Shown: positions 1 through 5,871 of the stretch, one piece after another | Position numbering within the stretch: the stretch's first letter is position 1 | Layout: each line of letters begins with the position of its first letter | Assembly (NCBI GenBank): GCA_050945275.1 | Contig: JBMNSQ010000065.1 | Span: 1 to 9,388, forward strand | From: JAAYWY01 sp050945275 | GTDB lineage: Bacteria > Bacillota > DTU030 > DUMP01 | Direction: 5' to 3' | Length of the DNA stretch: 9,388 nt | Notes under the pieces: model-generated | Seen by the model: the letters and a program-made list of their open reading frames with translations, nothing else | The model's database searches: none | What the model was told of the DNA's origin: nothing | Translations under genes and position numbers: made by a program

Positions 1-7
1 TGTCCAT

Positions 8-60
8 GGTGACATTTTCTCAGTCCCGTTACAAGGTGACAATATCATAGTCCGGTGACA
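8..60 (+). repeat. Three GGTGACA direct repeats, possible insertion-sequence end
   Basis: GGTGACA occurs at 8-14, 35-41 and 54-60, all in the same orientation. Each copy has a GTCC a short distance upstream (2-5, 22-26, 49-53), and two copies continue into AAT or ATTTT. Serial same-direction repeats next to a TGTCC-type start resemble the multiple terminal repeats of IS21-like elements, which is from general memory and not a database match. No transposase is present to the right, so this would be a remnant or solo end. Regulator-binding sites upstream of the promoter are the main alternative. Confidence 0.35.
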
Positions 61-76
61 ATTTTTTATTTTGCCA

Positions 77-105
77 TTGACAGAACGTAAATCAGCATCT
101 ATAAT
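77..105 (+). promoter_or_regulatory. Consensus sigma-A promoter of the T-box/lyase unit
   Basis: The -35 box TTGACA (77-82) and the -10 box TATAAT (100-105) are both perfect consensus and lie exactly 17 bases apart. Transcription should start near 111-113, just before T-box Stem I. With so strong a promoter, control of the downstream lyase gene is expected to rest on the leader RNA and not on initiation. The -35 TGACA also matches the core of the GGTGACA repeats upstream. Confidence 0.9.
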
Positions 106-111
106 AAGACA

Positions 112-410
112 AACAGTTTAAAGGCAATGATTGAGAAGAAGTAAGAACGACCGAGGCCTTACAGAGAGCTACCGGTGGTGAGAGGTGCAAGGTGAAGCGT
201 TCTGAATACATCTCAAGAGCTGCTCACCGAAAGGGTAATCCTAAGTAGGCTGATGCCGGGAACCTGCACCCGTTACAGTGCTAGAGTATAACTGCATGGC
301 TTGCACTGTACTTGATAAGGTTGGTATTGTGAAATACCAATAAAGTAAGGTGGTAACACGGGAAAACACCCCGTCCTTTGTTTTAGCAAGGGACGGGGTT
401 ATTTGTTTTG
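112..410 (+). ncRNA. T-box riboswitch leader, tyrosine specifier (UAC)
   Basis: Cis-acting leader RNA that senses uncharged tRNA and lets transcription continue when the cognate tRNA is not aminoacylated. Stem I base: TTGAGA 131-136 pairs with TCTCAA 211-216. Upper helix: AGAACG 144-149 pairs with CGTTCT 198-203. Between them is the specifier loop, AGTA (140-143) opposite GAA-UAC-A (205-210), so the specifier codon is UAC at 207-209 (Tyr). AGAGAG and the GGTGGTGA loop (164-181) match the distal Stem I motifs. TACAGTGC 274-281 pairs with GCACTGTA 303-310. Stem III is TTGGTATT 321-328 with AATACCAA 333-340. The antiterminator is AAGG 347-350 with CCTT 375-378 and ACGGG 358-362 with CCCGT 370-374, leaving the 7-base bulge TGGTAAC. 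Its UGGU would pair with ACCA, fitting the A73 discriminator of bacterial tRNA-Tyr; a tRNA-Trp (G73) would need UGGC. Helices are by eye. Confidence 0.95.
368..410 (+). terminator. T-box intrinsic terminator, competing with the antiterminator
   Basis: ACCCCGTCC plus TTTG (368-380) pairs with CAAGGGACGGGGT (387-399) around a six-base loop, giving about 13 pairs including one G-T. ATTTGTTTTG follows. The left arm overlaps the 3' arm of the antiterminator (370-378), so the two folds exclude each other as expected of a transcriptional T-box. Confidence 0.93.
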
Positions 411-430
411 TCATGAAAGGGGATGGTCTT

Positions 431-547
431 ATGGATCCTGACTATTATTATCGCAAACAACACCTCATCACAGCAGTACACAAAACGAAATGGAGGACTA
501 GTAAATGGCCAACGTTAAATTCTTCACCGGAGAACAGATTCCCCTAG
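431..547 (+). CDS. Possible Tyr-rich leader peptide overlapping the lyase start
   Basis: A 38-codon frame starts at ATG 431, eight bases after a GGGG-containing Shine-Dalgarno-like stretch (416-422). An in-frame ATG at 413 lacks such a site. The peptide begins MDPDYYYRKQH, with three consecutive UAU Tyr codons at 443-451. It ends at 547, so it overlaps the first 14 codons of the lyase gene in another frame. A run of Tyr codons between a Tyr T-box and a tyrosine lyase-like gene suggests a second, translation-linked sensor, loosely like the tnaC leader of tryptophanase operons. This is inference: the frame is short, has no known family, and could be chance. No obvious hairpin lies between 411 and 500. 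Confidence 0.3.
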   Translation: MDPDYYYRKQHLITAVHKTKWRTSKWPTLNSSPENRFP

Positions 548-1953
548 AAATGCATAAGGTACGCACCGTACAAAAATTAAACCTGCCCAACGTAGAGCGG
601 CGCCTGGAAGCCATAACCGAAGCCGGAAACAACACATTTCTTCTTAAGAATAGAGACGTTTTCCTCGACATGCTAACCGATAGCGGTGTCAATGCCATGA
701 GCGATAGGCAACAAGCAGCTATGATGATAGCCGACGACAGCTATGCCGGTAGTGAGACCTTTATCCGGCTAGAAGACAAAATCAGAGAGATATTCGGCAC
801 AGAATTCTTTTTGCCTGTGCACCAAGGGAGGGCCTGTGAAAACATTATCTCACAAGCATTGGTCCAACCCGGTTCCATTGTGCCCATGAATTACCACTTC
901 ACAACCACCAAATCTCACATCAGCTTAAATGGCGGCCAAGTGGAAGAAGCGCTTACCGATGAAGGTCTAGACGTCTCAAGCACAGTCCCTTTTAAGGGAA
1001 ACATGGATATTAACAAGCTAAATTCCCTTATCAAACAGCACGGCGCTGACAAGATTGCCTTTGTCCGGATGGAAGCGGGCACTAATCTTATCGGCGGTCA
1101 ACCCTTTTCACTGGAAAACCTAACTGAGGTGAGAAAGGTTTGCAATCAGCACGGGCTTATCCTGGTATTAGATGCTAGTTTGCTGGCCGACAACTTGCAC
1201 TTTATTAAGACTCGAGAACAACAGTGTAAATCCATGAGCATAAGAGAAATTACCCTTAAGCTGGCCTCTCTGTGCGATATTATCTACTTCTCCGCTCGCA
1301 AACTGGGCTGTGCCAGAGGTGGTGCCATCTGTACCAACAATAAAGATCTATTAATAAAGATGCGCGAACTAGTACCCTTGTACGAAGGCTTTCTTACCTA
1401 CGGTGGCATGTCGGTAAGAGAAATGGAAGCCATAACAGTAGGTCTTGACGAAACCATGGATGAAAACTTTATCAGCCAAGGGCCACAGTTTATTGCCTTT
1501 ATGACAGATGAACTTAGAAAGCATGGTGTGCCTGTTGTAACTCCGCCTGGAGGCCTGGGCTGCCATATCAATGCTATGGAATTTGTCGACCACATCTCAC
1601 AACGGGAATACCCGGCCGGTGCCCTAGCAGTGGCCCTGTACATTGCCGGTGGTATTCGCGGTATGGAGCGCGGCACCATGTCCGAGCAAAGAAATCCCGA
1701 TGGAACAGAACCTTTGTCCAATATGGAGCTACTTAGACTAGCCATGCCCCGGCGCGTATTTACCCTGTCGCAAGTAAAATATGCTATAGACCGCATAGTC
1801 TGGCTGCATAAGAATCGAGAGCTTATCCAAGGACTCACCTTTGTGGAAGAACCGAAAATAATGCGCTTCTTCTTCGGCCGATTAAAGCCCGTCTCCAAAT
1901 GGCAAGAAAAACTGGTAGAAAAGTTTCGCCAGGATTTTGGTGATAGTTTGTAA
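505..1953 (+). CDS. tpl: Tyrosine phenol-lyase-like PLP beta-eliminating lyase
   Basis: Cytoplasmic fold-type I PLP enzyme (Beta_elim_lyase family), 482 residues against about 456 for Citrobacter TPL and 471 for E. coli TnaA. The family reaction is reversible cleavage of tyrosine to phenol, pyruvate and ammonia, or of tryptophan to indole. PLP Lys is K266 in SARK; phosphate binding is QGR 107-109; Y80, N194 and D223 match TPL Y71, N185 and D214. Specificity residues favour TPL: T133 (T124), R389 in MERG (R381; Ile in TnaA) and F455 (F448; His in TnaA). The substrate-carboxylate Arg lies in the RLAMPRR stretch, 411-417. Deviations: TPL R217, which contacts PLP O3', is Leu226, and K256 is R265. 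It also has about 20 extra C-terminal residues after RFFFGRL. The start is fixed by GGAGG at 492-496, eight bases before ATG. It appears monocistronic and controlled by the Tyr T-box. The exact substrate is uncertain because of the altered residues. Confidence 0.85.
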   Translation: MANVKFFTGEQIPLEMHKVRTVQKLNLPNVERRLEAITEAGNNTFLLKNRDVFLDMLTDSGVNAMSDRQQAAMMIADDSYAGSETFIRLEDKIREIFGTEFFLPVHQGRACENIISQALVQPGSIVPMNYHFTTTKSHISLNGGQVEEALTDEGLDVSSTVPFKGNMDINKLNSLIKQHGADKIAFVRMEAGTNLIGGQPFSLENLTEVRKVCNQHGLILVLDASLLADNLHFIKTREQQCKSMSIREITLKLASLCDIIYFSARKLGCARGGAICTNNKDLLIKMRELVPLYEGFLTYGGMSVREMEAITVGLDETMDENFISQGPQFIAFMTDELRKHGVPVVTPPGGLGCHINAMEFVDHISQREYPAGALAVALYIAGGIRGMERGTMSEQRNPDGTEPLSNMELLRLAMPRRVFTLSQVKYAIDRIVWLHKNRELIQGLTFVEEPKIMRFFFGRLKPVSKWQEKLVEKFRQDFGDSL

Positions 1954-2228
1954 TAATAGCAGGAACATGCGAATCGCTCCGCCAATATATCCCAATGTCT
2001 ATTTCATAACGGACACAAGAAGCATTAAGGATAAGCGCTCCACCCAAGACATTGTCGGGGTTACTTTATTCAATTATAATGAAACTGAATATTACCAGAG
2101 GTAAATGTACACTAATTGACTAGGCAAACTAGTAAACAGTTCTTTCAGAATTCGGTAATAGTTTGTAGAGAAAAATTTCGACTGTATTGTGGTATACTGA
2201 AGCTAGTAGAGGATAAGGGGGACTGACC
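1954..2228. other. Intergenic region between lyase gene and hicBA
   Basis: This 275-base gap holds no convincing gene. No GC-rich hairpin with a T-tract follows the lyase stop, so its terminator is not visible. Two modest symmetric elements lie upstream of hicB: ACTAG-GCAAA-CTAGT at 2119-2133, and TATTACC (2090-2096) facing GGTAATA (2154-2160). Either could be an autoregulatory operator for the toxin-antitoxin pair, but neither is strong. Confidence 0.4.
2190..2221 (+). promoter_or_regulatory. Extended -10 promoter and ribosome site for hicBA
   Basis: TGG-TATACT at 2190-2198 is an extended -10 element (TGN followed by five of six consensus bases). No good -35 is seen at 16-18 bases upstream, which extended -10 promoters can tolerate. 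AAGGGGG at 2215-2221 is the ribosome site for the ATG at 2229, so the untranslated leader would be short, about 25 bases. Confidence 0.55.
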
Positions 2229-2450
2229 ATGGTGCACTATAAAGTCATAGTGGAAAAACATCAAGATGGCTATGTAGCTTACCCCCTGGGGTTAAAAGGG
2301 GTAATTGTTGCGGAAGGCAATACGTACGAAGAAGTACTAGAGGATGTTAAGTCGGCAATTCGCTTTCACATTGAAACCTTCGGAAAGGATGTATTAGAAG
2401 CCGATACAGCACTAGAAGTCTTTGTTGCCGAAGCTGGAGTCGCCGTATGA
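2229..2450 (+). CDS. hicB: HicB-family antitoxin, short form
   Basis: A 73-residue protein with the HicB partial RNase H-like fold: an N-terminal strand YKVIVEKHQDGYVAYPLGLKG (residues 4-24), matching the family pattern Y-x-V-x-x-E-x-D-G-Y-x-A-x-x-P-x-x-x-G, then G-N-T-Y-E-E-V (30-36) leading into a helix. HicB proteins bind and neutralise the HicA RNase. Many HicB proteins are longer and end in a helix-turn-helix or ribbon-helix-helix DNA-binding domain. This one stops right after the RNase H-like core, so it either does not repress its own operon or does so only in complex. It is translationally coupled to the next gene through a four-base ATGA overlap, and the antitoxin comes first. Confidence 0.85.
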   Translation: MVHYKVIVEKHQDGYVAYPLGLKGVIVAEGNTYEEVLEDVKSAIRFHIETFGKDVLEADTALEVFVAEAGVAV

Positions 2451-2686
2451 CAAAATTTCCAGCCGATGCTCCAAAAACTCAAGTAGTAAAAACTCTTCTG
2501 GCTTTAGGCTTTCAAATAGTTAGGGAACGTGAACATATTGCTATGATTCGTAACAATTCAGATGGTACACGAACCCCTCTAACTATGCCTAATCATTTCC
2601 GCTTAAAAGCTTCTACCTTGCGTACAATATGTACTCAAGCAGGAATAAGCCGGGAAGATTTCCTTACGACTTATAAAAAGTCATAA
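2447..2686 (+). CDS. hicA: HicA-family toxin (mRNA interferase)
   Basis: A 79-residue protein of the HicA/YcfA double-stranded RNA-binding-like fold. HicA toxins cleave mRNA and tmRNA using a catalytic His. The family core is visible: L-x-x-L-G-F (17-22), a charged turn REREH with the candidate catalytic His at residue 30, TMPNHFRLKASTLRTI (47-62, the usual V-P-x-H-x-x-K-x-x-T-L-x-x-I), and the C-terminal Q-A-G-I-S-R-E-D-F (64-72). The usual G-S-H-H is replaced by REREH, so only one His sits in the active-site loop. GGAG at 2436-2439 lies seven bases before the ATG that overlaps hicB. The 3' end is only 41 bases from the convergent amidohydrolase gene. Confidence 0.85.
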   Translation: MTKFPADAPKTQVVKTLLALGFQIVREREHIAMIRNNSDGTRTPLTMPNHFRLKASTLRTICTQAGISREDFLTTYKKS

Positions 2687-2707
2687 AGAGGCTTACTGTA
2701 GCATGTT

Positions 2708-2736
2708 AAAAATAGTTTTCGGTTCGACTACTTTTT
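2708..2736. terminator. Weak bidirectional terminator between hicA and the amidohydrolase gene
   Basis: AAAAA-TAGT (2708-2716) faces ACTA-C-TTTTT (2727-2736) across a ten-base loop. It has a T-run on either strand and sits exactly between two convergent stops (2686 and 2728). The GC content of the stem is low, so its strength is doubtful, but its placement suits a shared terminator. Confidence 0.3.
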
Positions 2737-3894
2737 GGACAGAAAATCCAGCGCAAACTGAGCATGTAAGGCGGCCCCCACCTGCAGCGCATCTTCATCC
2801 ACGTCATAACAGGCATGGTGTTGGGGCCACTCTATCCCTTTATCTGGATTAGAAACACCTAAAAAAGCAAAAGCGCCCGGCACCTTTTCCATATAAAAAG
2901 AAAAATCCTCGCTGCCCATAAGCGGTGGCATATCAATAAAAGCATCTTGGCCGTACAACTTGGTCAGGGCTTGTCGGGCTACTTTCGCCACCGAGTCATC
3001 GTTAATAACGGGCTGGCAACCCCACGAGTATTCCAGCTTGGCTGTAGCTCGGTAGGCTGCAGCAGTGCTCTCGCTGATGCGCTCTATAATCTCAGGCAGC
3101 TTCTTCCTAATATCCTGGTTAAAGGTGCGACAGGTTCCTTCCAGCATAGCCCGGCTGGAAATAATGTTGTACCGATCCCCGGACTCCAGTTTGCCAATAT
3201 GCACCACCACTGGCTCTAGTGGGGTTATTTCACGGCTAACGATAGTCTGCAAATTCATAATGATAGCTGCCGCTACCATGACCGCATCCACCCCTTGATG
3301 CGGTGCCGAACCATGCCCGCCCTTACCTTCCACGATTATCTTAAAGATGTCGGACGAGGCCATACGCGGACCAGCTTCTATATTTACCCTCTTGCTAGGC
3401 AGGTCACCCCAGACATGCAGGCCAAAAATGGCTGATGCATCATCTATGACTCCTTCCTCCACCATTTTCGGAGCACCCAGCAGCATCTCTTCGGCTGGCT
3501 GAAAGATAAATTTTACCGTCCCGGCAATCTCGTTTTTGAGCTGGGCTAGGATCATGGCCGCTCCCAGGAGACAAGTAATGTGGCAGTCGTGGCCGCAAGC
3601 ATGCGAGTAGCCCTCTTTTCGAGAAGCATAGGGAGCCCCACTCCTTTCTTGGATCGAAAGGGCGTCGATATCAGCACGAAGGGCTACAACAGGGCCGGGA
3701 CTCTTACCTTGAATTATGCCCACAACGCCGGTTTTGGCCATACGCTGCACAGCTATGCCTAATTTAGTAAGCTCGTCGGCAATCTTGTTGGCAGTGTTAA
3801 TCTCTTCAAAGCTGGGCTCGGGATACATATGAAAATAGCGTCTGAGCTCTACCAACTCCGGCAGTATTTTAGCGGCCATTTCACGCACCTTCAT
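2728..3894 (-). CDS. M20D-family amidohydrolase (N-acyl amino acid/hippurate-type)
   Basis: A 388-residue cytoplasmic di-metal hydrolase of peptidase family M20D, whose members cleave N-acyl, N-benzoyl or indole-acetyl amino acid conjugates and related amides. Signature: ALRADIDAL (71-79), SHACGHDCH (97-105) giving metal ligands C100 and H102, catalytic/metal Glu in QPAEE (132-136), GLH with H160, and H359/H360 in QHHACYDVDE near the C-terminus. The dimerisation lid includes GKGGHGSAPHQG (190-201). Start choice: the frame stays open to 3990, but ATG at 3894 is preceded by AAGGAGAAG (3911-3903) and yields the usual MAAKILPELVELRR beginning, whereas the 32-residue extension looks unlike the family. 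It is the last gene of the minus-strand cluster, 105 bases after the AOR gene. The substrate is not predictable from sequence; a role in freeing an amino acid for the pathway upstream is inference. Confidence 0.88.
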   Translation of the reverse strand: MKVREMAAKILPELVELRRYFHMYPEPSFEEINTANKIADELTKLGIAVQRMAKTGVVGIIQGKSPGPVVALRADIDALSIQERSGAPYASRKEGYSHACGHDCHITCLLGAAMILAQLKNEIAGTVKFIFQPAEEMLLGAPKMVEEGVIDDASAIFGLHVWGDLPSKRVNIEAGPRMASSDIFKIIVEGKGGHGSAPHQGVDAVMVAAAIIMNLQTIVSREITPLEPVVVHIGKLESGDRYNIISSRAMLEGTCRTFNQDIRKKLPEIIERISESTAAAYRATAKLEYSWGCQPVINDDSVAKVARQALTKLYGQDAFIDMPPLMGSEDFSFYMEKVPGAFAFLGVSNPDKGIEWPQHHACYDVDEDALQVGAALHAQFALDFLSKK

Positions 3895-3999
3895 ACTAAA
3901 CACTTCTCCTTCGCATAGTTTTATGTCCTGGACCCCTTGCTCCGCAAAACAAGCTTGCCTTACAGAGCATAAAAGAAGCCTTGGTAGCACTTAGCGGTC

Positions 4000-5832
4000 T
4001 TAGAGGCCTAAGGCTGCGATTTTTTCCTTAGTCGGAACACCATCTTTAGTCCAGCCGCGATAATTATAGTATTCGTCCAGCATAGTGGCTAAAGGTGGAA
4101 GATTATCGGCTGCACCGCCACTACCTCGCTTGTGAGTTAAGATTCGCTTAGGCAAGGTATCGTCCTTGGACGTAATACCACAACGCACATTATATAGACG
4201 TTTAAGGTTGAATATTCTCTCACCAATTTGTAAAAACTCCTTCAGCGATAGGCCCCACCCAGTCACATAGTTAAGCCACATAAGCATGTGAGTAGCCTTG
4301 ACCCCTCCGGACAGCGAAAACTTACATATTTTTAATGCATCCATTAAACACATCAGATCCTGGCAGCGGGCTGTAAGAATGCCTTTCCCCTCCACACCAA
4401 AGCGGTCTTGAATTTCATTATAACCTAGTTCCGGCATGGTAACGTTTTTTTCGAACCCATGAGTATAACCTTGTAGGTGACAAGCCCCACGGTTAGAGGT
4501 GGCATAACCTACTGCAATACTGTTATAGGCTCTAGGATCATGAGCCGGAAATTCCAGGCCTTTTACATGGATGGCATATTCTTGGGCAAGGCCACCTAAT
4601 TTTTCAGCCGCTGCTCGGGTGCCTAGAGCCAAAAGAGCCCCTAAGCCTTCCCGCTTAGCAATAAGATGAATCAACTCCAGCACTGTTTCACCATTGCCCC
4701 AGCTCAAATCTAATCCATCAGCATCATCAGCTTTAATAAGACCATGTTCAAAGCACTCCATGGCAAAAGCGATGGCTGAACCAGTGGAGATTGTATCGAG
4801 ACCGTAACGATTGCAGTACTCACCGGCCAATGCTACCGTCTCCAGGTCGTCCACCAAGCAGAGTGCTCCTATAGATGCTAAAGTCTCATATTCAGGCCCC
4901 GCCTGCTCGACACCTACATAGTCACCCCGGCGAAGTTTTACTACCCGTCCGCACCCAATAACGCACGACGCACAGTGATAATTCTTGGTAAGAATAGTAT
5001 CTCGCATTTTAGCCCCACTGAGTGCGGCGGCCCCATCAGCCCAGCTTCCCTGATACCAATTCTTGATGGGAACGTCTCCCAATTCTTCCATGGCCTGAAT
5101 CCCGCCGGCAGTCCCGAAACGAGCCATCCCTTTGGTGGCCTCATGAATTGCCGTTGACATTTCTTTGGTAAAAGACCGAAGATTCTTATCATCGGCCACG
5201 GTTGGTCTTAAAGTCCCATAAGCTCCAATAGCCTTGAGATTCTTCGAACCCATTACAGCACCTAGTCCACCGCGCCCGCCGGCACGGGCATCGAGCCCAT
5301 CGCTCATAATTACTGCATACGAGACTTGGTTTTCTCCTGCTTGCCCTATAGCCGTCACAACGGCCTTAGGGTGGGTATCGGCCTTAATTAGCTTATCAAC
5401 TTCAAATGTATCTTTCCCCCATAAATGCTTAGCGTCCCGAATTTCAACTCCACCTTCGTGAATCCACAAGTAGACAGGAGAGTCAGCTTTACCTTTAACA
5501 ATAATTCCATCATAGCCGGCTCTTTTTAGCGCTACTCCCCACGTCCCACCTATATCACCCTCACCCCAGATTCCAGTGAGTGGAGAACGAGCCACCACAG
5601 CGTGCCGGCCCGAATTAGGTACTATTGTACCGGTAAAGGGGCCGGTCATAAAAATAAGTAAATTATCCGGTCCTAAAGGATCGGTATTTGCAGTTGTCTC
5701 TTCAAATAGATACTTGGCGGCCAGTCCACTTCCGCCCAGAAACTGCCGCACCACGTCCTCCTGCAGCTCCTCTACCTCTACCTGGCGCGATGTCAGATCT
5801 ACTCTAAGCACCTTTCCCATATACCCGTGCAT
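4000..5832 (-). CDS. aor: Tungsten aldehyde:ferredoxin oxidoreductase (AOR family)
   Basis: A 610-residue tungstopterin enzyme, the usual AOR length. The family oxidises aldehydes to acids with ferredoxin, or reduces acids in reverse. Domains in order: AOR_N, beginning GYMGKVLRVDL (3-13) and reaching GGRGGLGAVMGSKNLKA (185-201), a pterin-binding signature; then AOR_C. The single [4Fe-4S] cluster is ligated by C287, C290 and C294 (CASCVIGC) and C503 (LKICKF). GPEYETLASIGAL (312-324) and SNRGACHLQG (446-455, with H452) supply active-site residues. The start is ATG 5832, with GGGAGG at 5845-5840; a TTG in frame at 5847 lies before this ribosome site and is not used. It follows the FAH gene by 39 bases, so the two are likely co-transcribed. 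A ferredoxin-type subunit, MoaD-like protein and cofactor genes are absent from the window. The aldehyde substrate is unknown. Confidence 0.93.
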   Translation of the reverse strand: MHGYMGKVLRVDLTSRQVEVEELQEDVVRQFLGGSGLAAKYLFEETTANTDPLGPDNLLIFMTGPFTGTIVPNSGRHAVVARSPLTGIWGEGDIGGTWGVALKRAGYDGIIVKGKADSPVYLWIHEGGVEIRDAKHLWGKDTFEVDKLIKADTHPKAVVTAIGQAGENQVSYAVIMSDGLDARAGGRGGLGAVMGSKNLKAIGAYGTLRPTVADDKNLRSFTKEMSTAIHEATKGMARFGTAGGIQAMEELGDVPIKNWYQGSWADGAAALSGAKMRDTILTKNYHCASCVIGCGRVVKLRRGDYVGVEQAGPEYETLASIGALCLVDDLETVALAGEYCNRYGLDTISTGSAIAFAMECFEHGLIKADDADGLDLSWGNGETVLELIHLIAKREGLGALLALGTRAAAEKLGGLAQEYAIHVKGLEFPAHDPRAYNSIAVGYATSNRGACHLQGYTHGFEKNVTMPELGYNEIQDRFGVEGKGILTARCQDLMCLMDALKICKFSLSGGVKATHMLMWLNYVTGWGLSLKEFLQIGERIFNLKRLYNVRCGITSKDDTLPKRILTHKRGSGGAADNLPPLATMLDEYYNYRGWTKDGVPTKEKIAALGL

Positions 5833-5871
5833 GATATAACCTCCCAATTAAACACGGTCCATCAATACTTG

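Noticed and set aside
350..430. Upstream extension of the leader ORF starting at a GTG inside the T-box
   Set aside because: The GTG is part of the structured antiterminator bulge and terminator. Only ATG 431 has a plausible ribosome site.
505..1953. Annotation as tryptophanase (tnaA)
   Set aside because: R389 and F455 match tyrosine phenol-lyase and not the Ile and His of TnaA, and the T-box specifier and UGGU bulge fit tRNA-Tyr and not tRNA-Trp.
1398..1985. A 195-codon open frame antisense to the 3' half of the lyase gene
   Set aside because: Its sequence matches no family pattern, is rich in Ser and Arg as expected of a shadow frame, has no convincing ribosome site, and overlaps a strongly supported gene.
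3895..3990. 32-residue N-terminal extension of the amidohydrolase
   Set aside because: The internal ATG at 3894 has a strong AAGGAG site and gives the normal family N-terminus; the extension has no ribosome site and is unlike the family.
3895..3999. Possible regulatory RNA in the AOR-amidohydrolase gap
   Set aside because: Only small palindromes (CAAGCTTG, GTCC-T-GGAC) are seen, with no T-tract or known motif.
5833..5847. TTG start five codons upstream for the AOR gene
   Set aside because: The GGGAGG ribosome site for ATG 5832 lies within those codons, so the TTG cannot be the start.
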